Source of the DNA: an uncultured Clostridia bacterium
GTDB lineage: Bacteria; Bacillota; Clostridia; TANB77; CAG-508
Reading direction: 5' to 3'
Assembly (NCBI GenBank): GCA_934129895.1
Contig: CAKOWY010000001.1
Span: 571,804 to 635,803, forward strand
Length of the DNA stretch: 64,000 nt
The notes under the pieces were generated by a model. The model saw only the letters and a list, made by a program, of their open reading frames with translations, was not told the origin of the DNA and searched no databases. Position 1 is the first letter of the stretch. Each line of letters begins with the position of its first letter. Positions 27,606 through 36,300 of this stretch are shown here, one piece after another. The position numbers and the translations under genes were made by a program.

Positions 27606-28130
27606 TTATTGGATATTTTCTATTTCTTCATAACTATATTTTCCTTCATATCCTTTTGTATTTATTACTTCTATATCAGTTTCGTAAACATCGTCATCTA
27701 CATCTCTATCTGTACTATATCCAACTATAAAATATCCATCTTTTTCATTACTTTTTATATCTGTTAATCCAAGATTTTTTATTGTTTCGTCATCTAAATA
27801 ATAATAATCATATTTATCAAAATTCTTTTCTATATCTAAATTGTTAAAAATGTCTTCTATTTCTTTATTATCAGATATTTTTTTACCTTTTAAATATTTT
27901 TCTTTAAGACTATCTGCATCTTCTTCCTTAGAAGTTTGAATTTCAAAGTTATACTGTTCTAGTCCACCTTTTAATTTTGCTTGTATTAACAACATATCTG
28001 TTTTTAAATCTGTTAATTCATTTTTATGTATTTTTCCTTTTGCATAATATATAATTGTTGTTGCTATTATTCCTAATAATATTAGTATAACAACTAATAC
28101 AATTATTGAATTTCCTTTATTTTTTTTCAT
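27606..28130 (-). CDS. Hypothetical membrane-anchored protein with prepilin-like N-terminus
   Basis: The 174-residue protein has a short basic leader, then a hydrophobic helix (residues 9-29, SIIVLVVILILLGIIATTI) like a class III or pseudopilin start. A long, highly acidic C-terminal region (YDYYYLDDETIKNL, DRDVDDDVYETDIEV) follows. It sits between rnhB and pdp in the same direction, 14 bp from each. The helix is followed by a charged coiled stretch as in pilins, but there is no clear prepilin peptidase cleavage motif. Function unknown. Confidence 0.65.
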   Translation of the reverse strand: MKKNKGNSIIVLVVILILLGIIATTIIYYAKGKIHKNELTDLKTDMLLIQAKLKGGLEQYNFEIQTSKEEDADSLKEKYLKGKKISDNKEIEDIFNNLDIEKNFDKYDYYYLDDETIKNLGLTDIKSNEKDGYFIVGYSTDRDVDDDVYETDIEVINTKGYEGKYSYEEIENIQ

Positions 28131-28144
28131 TATATACCTTTCTG

Positions 28145-28771
28145 TTAAATAAAATTTTTTATAAATGTTTTTCTATGTAATGGACAAGGTCCATATTCTT
28201 TTATTGCTTTAATATGTGCTGCTGTTCCATATCCTTTATGTGTTGCAAATCCATATTGAGGATATACTTTATCCCATTCTCTCATTATTCTATCCCTTGT
28301 TACCTTTGCAATAATTGATGCTGCTGATATAGAATAGCATTTTGCATCTCCTTTTATTATAGATTCATAAGGGATTCCTAATGTGTCTATATGTGTTAAG
28401 GCATCTACAATTATTAAATCAGGTTTTTTATCCAATTCTTTTAATGACATTGTTAAACCTTTTTTTGTTGCATTTAATATATTAATATCATCAATTTCGT
28501 CTTGTCCTATTATTCCAACTCCATAACTGATAGCTTCTTCAAGAATTAAATCATATAATTTTTCTCTCTTTTTTTCTGAAACTTTTTTTGAATCATTTAC
28601 TCCTTCAATAATTGAATCTGCTGGCATTATAACACTTGCAACAACTACAGGTCCAGCAAGAGGTCCTCTTCCAGCTTCATCTATACCACAAATAAATTCA
28701 AATCCTTTTGATCTTAATTGATTTTCATATTCTTTTAATTGTTTTAATCTTTCTTCTTCTTTTTCTTTCAT
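28145..28771 (-). CDS. rnhB: Ribonuclease HII
   Basis: RNase HII removes ribonucleotides from DNA-RNA hybrids. The 208-residue protein has the catalytic GIDEAGRGPLAGPVV, the DSKKVSEKKRE segment, the second acid in LIIVDALTHID-like stretch and the third in SIIAKVTRDRIM, with YPQYGFATHKGYGTAAHI at the C-terminus. AAAGGA before ATG. Single copy in this window; probable operon with the 174-residue protein. Confidence 0.95.
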   Translation of the reverse strand: MKEKEEERLKQLKEYENQLRSKGFEFICGIDEAGRGPLAGPVVVASVIMPADSIIEGVNDSKKVSEKKREKLYDLILEEAISYGVGIIGQDEIDDINILNATKKGLTMSLKELDKKPDLIIVDALTHIDTLGIPYESIIKGDAKCYSISAASIIAKVTRDRIMREWDKVYPQYGFATHKGYGTAAHIKAIKEYGPCPLHRKTFIKNFI

Positions 28772-28863
28772 TTTGAGTCAGTCCTTTTTCGACATTTTAT
28801 ATTTCAATTCTACAATACTTTAATAAAAATATCAATACCAACAAATAAAATAATTTTACTGGT

Positions 28864-28882
28864 TTTTCACAAAATTTTCACA
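28864..28882 (+). promoter_or_regulatory. Tandem CssR-like boxes upstream of htrA
   Basis: Two exact TTTTCACA octamers (28864-28871 and 28875-28882) repeat with 11-base spacing, one helical turn. The same octamer is known upstream of htrA, htrB and cssRS in Bacillus subtilis. This suggests secretion-stress control of this protease. Confidence 0.6.
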
Positions 28883-28928
28883 TTAATTGTGTATCATAAT
28901 AATGAAAAAACTTAAGGAGGTCTTCATT

Positions 28929-30209
28929 ATGGAAGAAAATAATAATAGTAATAATATTAATAATTTTGAAGTAATTTCAAGTAAAACTTCAAATGCAAAT
29001 TTTAAAGAAAAAAAACATAATAATTTTGGTAAAAATATTCTTTTACCTTTTGTAAGTGGAATAGCTGGTTGCTCACTTGTCATTGGAACTTGTTTTGGGG
29101 TACCTTCAATAAAAGAAAAATTAATTGGTTCTTCAAACTCATCAATTCAAACTTCAACACATTCAACAGCTTCTGGAACTACAACAAATTTAGTTTCACT
29201 TTCAAATTATACAAATACAGCTGTTTTTGCTGCAAATAAAATTATGCCATCAATTGTTGGTATTGAAATAACTTATACTGTAAAAACAAATTCTATGAAT
29301 TCATTTTTTGGATATGGTGGTCAACAACAAACATCAACAGCTACAGCAACTGGATCTGGTATAATTATAAGTGAAGATGGATATATTGTTACAAACAATC
29401 ACGTTGTTGATACTTCAGCATCTTCTAGCTCATATTCTTATTATGAAATTTCAAATGCTACATCAATAAAAGTAAAATTAAATTCTGATACTTATGGAGA
29501 TGATGCAGTATATGAAGCAAAAATAGTTGGTCAAGATTCACAAACAGATTTAGCTGTTTTAAAAATAGAAAAAACAGACTTAACTCCTGCTGAATTTGCC
29601 GATTCTGCTGAAGCAGTTGTTGGTGAATTTGCAATGGCTGTTGGTAGTCCTCTTGGATTAGATACAACTGTTACTACAGGTATAATTAGTGCTGTAAATA
29701 GAGAAGTTGAATCTGATGGAGTAAAATATAAATGTATTCAAACTGATGCAGCTATAAATTCTGGTAACAGTGGTGGTGCTTTAGTTAATAGTGATGGAAA
29801 AGTTATTGGAATAAATACTTTAAAATTATCTGGAACTGGTGTTGAAGGAATTGGATTTGCAATTCCAATAAACTCTACTCTTGATGTAATTAACCAATTA
29901 ATTGACAATAAAAAAGTATTAAGACCATATATTGGTATAACAGGAATCGAAATTGACGAAGCTTCTGCTAGTAAATATAAACTAGAAGTTGGTATTTATA
30001 TAAAAAGTGTAGAAGACTTTTCTCCTGCAGAAAAAGCTGGATTAAAAGCTGGAGATGTAATAACAAAAGCTGATGGCAAATCTGTGAAAAATGTTGATGA
30101 ATTAAATGAAATTAAAAATTCACATCAAATTGGTGACACTATGACATTAGTTATCAATAGAAACGGTCAAAACAAAGAAGTTACAGTTACATTAGAAGAA
30201 AATCCTTAA
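28929..30209 (+). CDS. htrA: HtrA/DegP-like membrane-anchored serine protease
   Basis: HtrA degrades misfolded exported proteins at the outer face of the membrane. From ATG 28929 (AAGGAGG, 8 bases) the protein has 426 residues. It has an Asn-rich cytoplasmic start, one membrane helix (about 38-58), a Ser/Thr-rich linker, a trypsin-like domain with the triad VTNNHVVD, QTDLAVLK and INSGNSGGALVN, and one C-terminal PDZ domain (about 335-425, SPAEKAGLKAGDVITKADG). The in-frame ATG at 28887 was rejected because of the ribosome site. Tandem CssR-like boxes lie upstream. Confidence 0.94.
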   Translation: MEENNNSNNINNFEVISSKTSNANFKEKKHNNFGKNILLPFVSGIAGCSLVIGTCFGVPSIKEKLIGSSNSSIQTSTHSTASGTTTNLVSLSNYTNTAVFAANKIMPSIVGIEITYTVKTNSMNSFFGYGGQQQTSTATATGSGIIISEDGYIVTNNHVVDTSASSSSYSYYEISNATSIKVKLNSDTYGDDAVYEAKIVGQDSQTDLAVLKIEKTDLTPAEFADSAEAVVGEFAMAVGSPLGLDTTVTTGIISAVNREVESDGVKYKCIQTDAAINSGNSGGALVNSDGKVIGINTLKLSGTGVEGIGFAIPINSTLDVINQLIDNKKVLRPYIGITGIEIDEASASKYKLEVGIYIKSVEDFSPAEKAGLKAGDVITKADGKSVKNVDELNEIKNSHQIGDTMTLVINRNGQNKEVTVTLEENP

Positions 30210-30335
30210 TAATATTTGATTTATTTTGTTAAAAACTTTCACTTTTAGTTCACAAAAAGAACAAAATTGATTGGTATACTATAAGTATAGTCAGTAAACA
30301 AAAACTGATTAAACAAACATCCCCTTTTATTTTCG
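30210..30335 (+). other. Intergenic stretch with weak promoter signals
   Basis: Between htrA and its nearest terminator there are about 125 bases without an ORF. A TATACT/TATAAG-like -10 region near 30275-30287 could start a short RNA ending at the terminator 30336-30365, but no -35 box has good spacing. It may simply be the htrA 3' untranslated region. Confidence 0.3.
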
Positions 30336-30365
30336 AAAGATCTAGTATTAAAACTAGGTCTTTTT
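30336..30365 (+). terminator. Terminator downstream of htrA
   Basis: AAGATCTAGT/ACTAGGTCTT arms with one mismatch and a short loop, followed by five T. Confidence 0.75.
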
Positions 30366-30380
30366 ACTTTATTATAAACA

Positions 30381-30426
30381 AAAAAAGATTGTAATATGTT
30401 TTAAAAACATATTACAATCTTTTTTT
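30381..30426 (-). terminator. Terminator after the RsiV-like gene
   Basis: A 19-bp perfect stem AAAAAAGATTGTAATATGT with its complement; T-run on the minus strand next to the stop codon. Also readable on the plus strand. Confidence 0.82.
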
Positions 30427-31261
30427 ACATAACAACAATGTCCATTTCATTTGTCTGATTTTGATTTCCATAAGCAAATATGACATATAAAACATCATCT
30501 TCTCCTAAGAAAAACTCTGTAATATTATCTACATTATACATAGAATCACTTGAATTTCTTTTATATACTGAATATCCTAATTCAGCACGTTCATTAACTT
30601 GTTTTTCTACTTTCTTTATTTCAGATAATATTGTACTATTAGCTTGTTGTCTAGATATTTTCTTTAAATTTAGCATATCTTCAAATGTACATTCTTTTTT
30701 ATTTGTTAAATCATAATTATAAGTTTGAACCATATCTCTTTGTGGATTTTCACCTTGTTTTAATGTTGATCTAATAACTAATGATAATATATTATTTGTA
30801 ACATAAGCACTATATGTTACTGTATAAACTATGTTTTGATTTCTAGAGTTAAGTACATCTTTTGCTGTTTGTTCAAAAACATCTTTTATTTCATTGTTAT
30901 ATTTTCTAATTACTTCGTTATCAATGTTTATATATGGTATACAAACATTCAAATTATAATCGCTTACTTTGCTCTTTTTTTCTTCATATCCAACATAAAC
31001 AATTTCTTTAGAATTATCTACTTTTGTAATTTTATAATTATTGTTTTCTAAATAATTTATTTTATTTTGAAAAACACTATTAAATTTTGCTTTATATTCT
31101 TGTAATTTGTTATCATCTATTGTATTTTTATTTGAATTTTCTTTAACTATTTGTATAACAACTGCTGTTATTATTGCAATTACACAAATAACTACTATAC
31201 TTATATAAAAAATTTTTAGTGATTTATTTTTCTTTTCATTATCTTCTAATCTAACATTCAT
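30425..31261 (-). CDS. Membrane-anchored extracellular protein, RsiV/DUF3298-like
   Basis: The 278-residue protein has one membrane helix (about 16-38) after a charged N-terminus. The extracellular part contains a repeat pattern of long strands (NVCIPYINIDNEVIRKYNNE; VTYSAYVTNNILSLVIRS; MVQTYNYDLTNKKECTFEDML) typical of DUF3298/RsiV-type domains. This fold occurs in lysozyme-sensing anti-sigma factors and in peptidoglycan-deacetylase partners. No sigma factor gene is adjacent, so an anti-sigma role cannot be claimed. Ribosome site is weak. It is transcribed toward htrA, ending in a strong terminator. Confidence 0.62.
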   Translation of the reverse strand: MNVRLEDNEKKNKSLKIFYISIVVICVIAIITAVVIQIVKENSNKNTIDDNKLQEYKAKFNSVFQNKINYLENNNYKITKVDNSKEIVYVGYEEKKSKVSDYNLNVCIPYINIDNEVIRKYNNEIKDVFEQTAKDVLNSRNQNIVYTVTYSAYVTNNILSLVIRSTLKQGENPQRDMVQTYNYDLTNKKECTFEDMLNLKKISRQQANSTILSEIKKVEKQVNERAELGYSVYKRNSSDSMYNVDNITEFFLGEDDVLYVIFAYGNQNQTNEMDIVVM

Positions 31262-31341
31262 ATTTTTCTCTTATATTAGTTCCCTTTCTAATATATCTCC
31301 TTACTTCTAATATGATATATATATTTATATTATATTATTAA

Positions 31342-31650
31342 TTACTTATTGTCAAGAGTATGTATATGATTTTTTTCATATTTTAGTTTAGTTGCCATCC
31401 CTCCTCTTATGTGCCTTTCAGCTTTATTCTCATCTAAAATTTTTCTTACATTTTTAGCTAATATTGGATTTATTTTTTTCATCCTTTCTGTTACATCTTT
31501 ATGTACAGTACTTTTACTTATTCCAAATTTTTTGGCTGTTCCTCTTACTGTATCTTTTGAATCTATAATATATTGGGCTAATTTTATAGCTCGCTCTTCT
31601 ATCATTTTTTTACTTGTCATTGGCAAGTTATATAAAACTTTTCCTTTCAT
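31342..31650 (-). CDS. spoIIID: Stage III sporulation transcriptional regulator SpoIIID
   Basis: SpoIIID is a small DNA-binding protein active in the mother cell during sporulation. The core (about residues 16-85) reads IEERAIKLAQYIIDSKDTVR, followed by TAKKFGISKSTVHKDVTERM (a helix-turn-helix) and NVRKILDENKAERHIRGG, all characteristic. The 102-residue product has a short extra N-terminus; a start at internal ATG codons 11 or 16 is possible, but only the first ATG has a G-rich site before it. With spoVM it supports a sporulating lineage. Confidence 0.93.
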   Translation of the reverse strand: MKGKVLYNLPMTSKKMIEERAIKLAQYIIDSKDTVRGTAKKFGISKSTVHKDVTERMKKINPILAKNVRKILDENKAERHIRGGMATKLKYEKNHIHTLDNK

Positions 31651-31739
31651 TAAGAACCCCCATAAGAATACTTTTGTTTAATTGTATTCAAATAGGCTCT
31701 TATTTATGAAAATAGAAAAGTTTTTTATTATTTTTATCT

Positions 31740-32396
31740 TTATATTATTATATCTTCAACATTTAATGCTATCATTGCTCCATCTTGTATTAGCTTATTT
31801 GTCCCTAAACTCGTTTCTCTTGTAATATCACCTGGTATTGCAAATACATCTTTTCCTTGCTCAAGTGCATAATTAGCTGTAATAATTGCTCCACTCTTTT
31901 CTCCTGCTTCAACAACGAGCACTGCTTCTGCTAATCCACTTATTATTCTGTTTCTTTGCGGAAAATTTGTTTTGTTAGGCCTTGTTCCATTAGAATACTC
32001 TGAAATAATACATCCACCTGTTTTGATAATTTTTCTTGCTAATTCTTTATTTTGAGCTGGATATAGCATATCTATTCCACTTCCTAGCACTGCAATTGTT
32101 TTTCCTGCTATTTTATTTTGAAAATTTGCTTGTACATTTCCCCAATGTGCATATTCATCTATCCCAATTGCTAAACCACTTATGATATTAAATCCTTTCA
32201 AACTTAATTCTTGTGAAAATTCGAATGAAATTCTTTTACCATATTTTGTACATTCTCTGGTTCCAACTATCGCAATTCCATGATTATTTAATATTGACTT
32301 ATCTCCTAATACATATAATTTTAATGGTGGATTATTTATATTTTTGAGTTTTTGTGGATACTCTTTTGATTCTATTGCTATTTCTATTATTTCTAT
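31740..32396 (-). CDS. dprA: Second DprA/Smf-type protein with an apparent ATA start codon
   Basis: DprA loads RecA onto incoming single-stranded DNA. This copy (218 residues if the start is right) has the Rossmann core: IAIVGTRECTKYG, GLAIGIDEYAHWG, TIAVLGSGIDMLYPAQN, FPQRNRIISGLAEAVLVVEAGEKSGAIITA (read in parts) and QGKDVFAIPGDI. It lacks a C-terminal winged helix. No ATG, GTG or TTG occurs in frame until residue 66; a start there would delete the first strands. An ATA at 32396 lies 9 bases after AAAGGAG, overlaps the folD stop as ATAG, and places the N-terminus like the other DprA here. I infer ATA initiation. Confidence 0.78.
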   Translation of the reverse strand: MEIIEIAIESKEYPQKLKNINNPPLKLYVLGDKSILNNHGIAIVGTRECTKYGKRISFEFSQELSLKGFNIISGLAIGIDEYAHWGNVQANFQNKIAGKTIAVLGSGIDMLYPAQNKELARKIIKTGGCIISEYSNGTRPNKTNFPQRNRIISGLAEAVLVVEAGEKSGAIITANYALEQGKDVFAIPGDITRETSLGTNKLIQDGAMIALNVEDIII

Positions 32397-33250
32397 AAAG
32401 TTTCACTCCTTTGATTTTGACTTTTTGCAGCTTTTATAACATTATTCATTAACATTGCTATTGTCATTGGTCCAACCCCTCCTGGAACTGGTGTTATATA
32501 GCTTGCCTTTTTACTTACATCATCAAAATTAACATCTCCAACTATTTTTCCATTTTCATCTCTATTTATTCCAACATCAATTACAATCACTCCATCTTTT
32601 AACATATCTGCTGTTATAAATTTAGGTTTTCCAATTGCAGAAATTACAATATCTGCATTTTTCGTATGTTCTTTTAAATCCTTTGTTCTAGAATGGCACA
32701 CTGTTACAGTTGCATTTTTATTTAGACAACATTGTATTAATGGTTTTCCTACTATATTACTTCTACCTAAAATTGTTACATTTTTTCCACTTATTTCAAT
32801 GCTATATTCTTCAAACATTTTCATTATTCCATAAGGTGTACATGCCACAAATGTATCCTGATTTAAACATAACTTTCCAACATTTACAGGATTAAATCCA
32901 TCAACATCTTTTTCTGGTAATATAGTTTTAAAGGCTTCATTTATGTCTAAATTGCTTGGTATTGGACTTTGTAACAATATTCCATTTATTGATTTATCCA
33001 TATTTAATTTCTGGATTAATTTAATTAATTCTTCTTGTTTTATTTCTGCTCCCAAGAAATATTCCTCAAATTCAATTCCTATTTCTTTACAAGCTTTACT
33101 CTTATTTTTCACATATATTTGAGAAGCTGTGTCATCTCCAACCATAATAACTGCAAGTTTTGGGATTATCCCATCACTTCTTAGTCTATCACAATCTATT
33201 TTTAATTTTTCTCTTGTTTTTCTTGCCAATTCTTTTCCATCAATAATCAT
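32393..33250 (-). CDS. folD: Bifunctional methylenetetrahydrofolate dehydrogenase/cyclohydrolase FolD
   Basis: FolD interconverts methylene-, methenyl- and formyl-tetrahydrofolate. The 285-residue protein has VGDDTASQIYVKNKSKAC with the catalytic Tyr and Lys, ILLQSPIPSNLD, EKDVDGFNPVNVGKL, the NAD(P) motif ILGRSNIVGKP and the terminal TPVPGGVGPMTIAML. CGGAGG lies 7 bases before ATG. The stop TAG overlaps the apparent ATA start of dprA. Confidence 0.97.
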   Translation of the reverse strand: MIIDGKELARKTREKLKIDCDRLRSDGIIPKLAVIMVGDDTASQIYVKNKSKACKEIGIEFEEYFLGAEIKQEELIKLIQKLNMDKSINGILLQSPIPSNLDINEAFKTILPEKDVDGFNPVNVGKLCLNQDTFVACTPYGIMKMFEEYSIEISGKNVTILGRSNIVGKPLIQCCLNKNATVTVCHSRTKDLKEHTKNADIVISAIGKPKFITADMLKDGVIVIDVGINRDENGKIVGDVNFDDVSKKASYITPVPGGVGPMTIAMLMNNVIKAAKSQNQRSETL

Positions 33251-33324
33251 AATTTTTCCTCCGTTAAAAAATATATTAAAATGGGACCAAATAAATTATA
33301 AAATTTATTTGCCCCCAATTTTCA

Positions 33325-36300
33325 TTATTTAATATTCAAATCTAATGAATTTGAAATATGATAAATTCCATTTTGATTTGTTACTATATTCTCAAATTTG
33401 TAATTTCCTTCACTTGTTACTATTAGTGGTATTTTAATACTTGAATATCCTTTTTGTTTAAATATTGATATATAATCTATTGCGTTATTCATTATCCAGT
33501 ATTCTTTTGCTGTATCTACATAAGCTAATCTTAATGAATTTGGTAGAGCTATTCTTATCTCTCTTGATTCTATATCATTAAAATTAATTTGTAAATATAC
33601 TACTGAATTTTTTCTCAAATTACCAGTAATTTTTATTGACATATCTTCAACTATATTTTCTGATTCAATATTTTCTAATAATGTTTGATAATAATATCTT
33701 ACAACAATATCTTTGCTATTTGTTTCAAATTTAATATTGTCTAAATCTTTGTTGTTTATTACATAAGTTTTTACTGACATTCCATTTAGTTTTATTGTTT
33801 CATTTATATTTGAAGATATAATAGAAATTTCTTCCTCATTAGAAATATCTACTTCATTATTTTTAAAGAATGACAATATAGCAAATCTTATATATTCATC
33901 TTCTGGATTACTTTGTATTACTTCATCTATAATCTTACTAGAATTTTCCTTATTTATAAATGTCTCAATTGTTGCAACAATTGATTTATATTCTTCTTGC
34001 TCTTCATCATTTAATTCTATTTGATTATATAATTCTTTTGCATTCTTATAATCTCCTAAAAATTCTAATGATAATACAACAAGTAATTTATTATAATTTT
34101 CAATATCTTCCTCTTCTTTTAATTGTAATAAATCTGCTAATACTGCTTGTTGTTGTGCTGCTGATACTAAATATTGTTCAAATAAATTGCTATCATCATT
34201 TATAAATGGATCCATATTTAAGTTTGATATATAATCTTTTGCATAATATTCCACTAATGCTGTTAATACAGTATTTGTATTTCCATTTTCTAAATTTTTC
34301 AAATAAGTTTCTGTTCTGTATTTATACATATCAATATTAACTGCACTATTAGAAGTTCCATAATATTCTGTTCTTATTTTTTGAACTTCATTATATGCTA
34401 TTTGTGTATCTAATCTTTCAGTTAAAGTGTTTTCAATAAAATCAATATATTCAACATATTTATCTATATTTTTATTATATATTTCCATTACAATTGGATT
34501 CTTTGTTGGTGTTATTTCAGGTGTTTCACTAACATTTATTTTTGTATATTTTTTTACCTCTTGAGCAGATTCTATAATATTAACTGTATATCTTATTGCA
34601 TCTTCTTGACCATTTCCGCTTCCCTTTATTGTCACATTATATGTTCCATAATCTAATTTTCCGAAATTTACTGTTGCAATAGAATTTGTTGTTCCTTCTG
34701 CTTCTAAAGTTTTGTTTAATTCTTCTATTGTAAATTGATATTTAACATTATATTGTTCAGATGCAATACTTGTTGCATTTAATACTAAATCATCTGTTGT
34801 TTTAACATTTCTTGGTTCTGTTGATTGTATAAAGAAGTCCAATTTAGATGTTATATCTATTTTATCCACTCCAACATAAGCATCTTCATTAGCTGCATGA
34901 ACTGTTACTCTATATGTTGTAACATTATCAGGTAATTTGAATTTTACGTTTGCAACTCCATTTGAATCTGTATATACGGTTTCGAAATATGCTGTATCTC
35001 CAAAGTTTGCTCTTACATCTTCGCCTCCGCCACCTTCTCCACCTGCTTCTTTATTTATATAGTCAAAATAACTTGAATATGTATATATTGGATATTCTGG
35101 ATTTTGATATATTGTTGAAACAATTTCTGTAGAATCTTCTCTTACTGCAAATACTCCCTCATTAACAACACTTATATTTACAAATGTTTTTATTGGTTTA
35201 TTATTATTGGTAGTTTTAATAGTTAAATTTACTTCATCTCCAGGCTTATATTCTGTTTTATCTGCACTTATATCTATATCAACTTTTCTTGTTTCTTCGT
35301 TAAAATCGTAATAATATCCTGGCATTCTATAAAATTTACCATTAAAATAATATGCTGATGTTATTTTACATCCAGGGAAATCTTGTTCTGCAAATGTGTA
35401 TTCAATTTCATTTTTATCTGTTATTTTTTGTGTTAAAATATCATCTTGAGCTGATATTAATAATAATTTTCCTCCATTTGATATTTCTTGATCTTTTTTG
35501 CCAGCCATACTTTCATATAATGAAAATTTAACTGTATCTCCTATATTAAAACTGCTTATCTCTCCTGCATTTAAGTAATATCTGAATACATTATAATAAG
35601 TTGAAACATTTCTTTTATATCCTAATCTTCCTAAACTTGAAGCATATTCATAAACATATCCCAATTCAAAATCTTCTGAATATCTTACAATATATTTTTT
35701 AATTTCCATTGGATTTCCGCTTCTATCTTGGAATTTGAATATTAACACATAAGAATAAGTACTTACATCTGTATTATCCTTCATTTTTAGAGAGCTTGAA
35801 TCATAAGTCATCTTTCCATCTTCTGTATTTACTTCAGTAATTTTATTTGCATTTTTTGTAACTATATAATTATATACAGGCTCATTTTTCTTTGTGTACT
35901 TATTAATTTCATATCCTACAATTTGTTTTACTGTTACACTTTCTTCTAAATCAACTTCAACTGTTGTATTATAATTTCCATCATATAATTCTTTCAAATC
36001 ATAACTTGCATTTATTTCTTTATCCTTTAACAACTTATGTAATGTTAATTCATATTTATTTCCAGTATTTTCAACTGATGTATATACATCTCTGAAAATT
36101 ATATATACATTTTTTGAAGTAGAAACATCTGTATATTCTTCTAAATCTCCATTGTATACTTCTATATACATATATCCCATACTATAGTCTTTAACATCAT
36201 CTCTTGATATTTTTACTGAAAAATGTGCAATTCCATTTGCATCTGTTCTTTCTAATAATTCTTGACCTTCTAGTTTTACTACAACCTTTTTATTTGATAC

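Noticed and set aside
32393..32404. A -1 programmed frameshift joining FolD to the second DprA
   Set aside because: The codons at the overlap (ACT TTA TAG) do not form a slippery heptamer, and a ribosome site with 9-base spacing to ATA explains the frame better.
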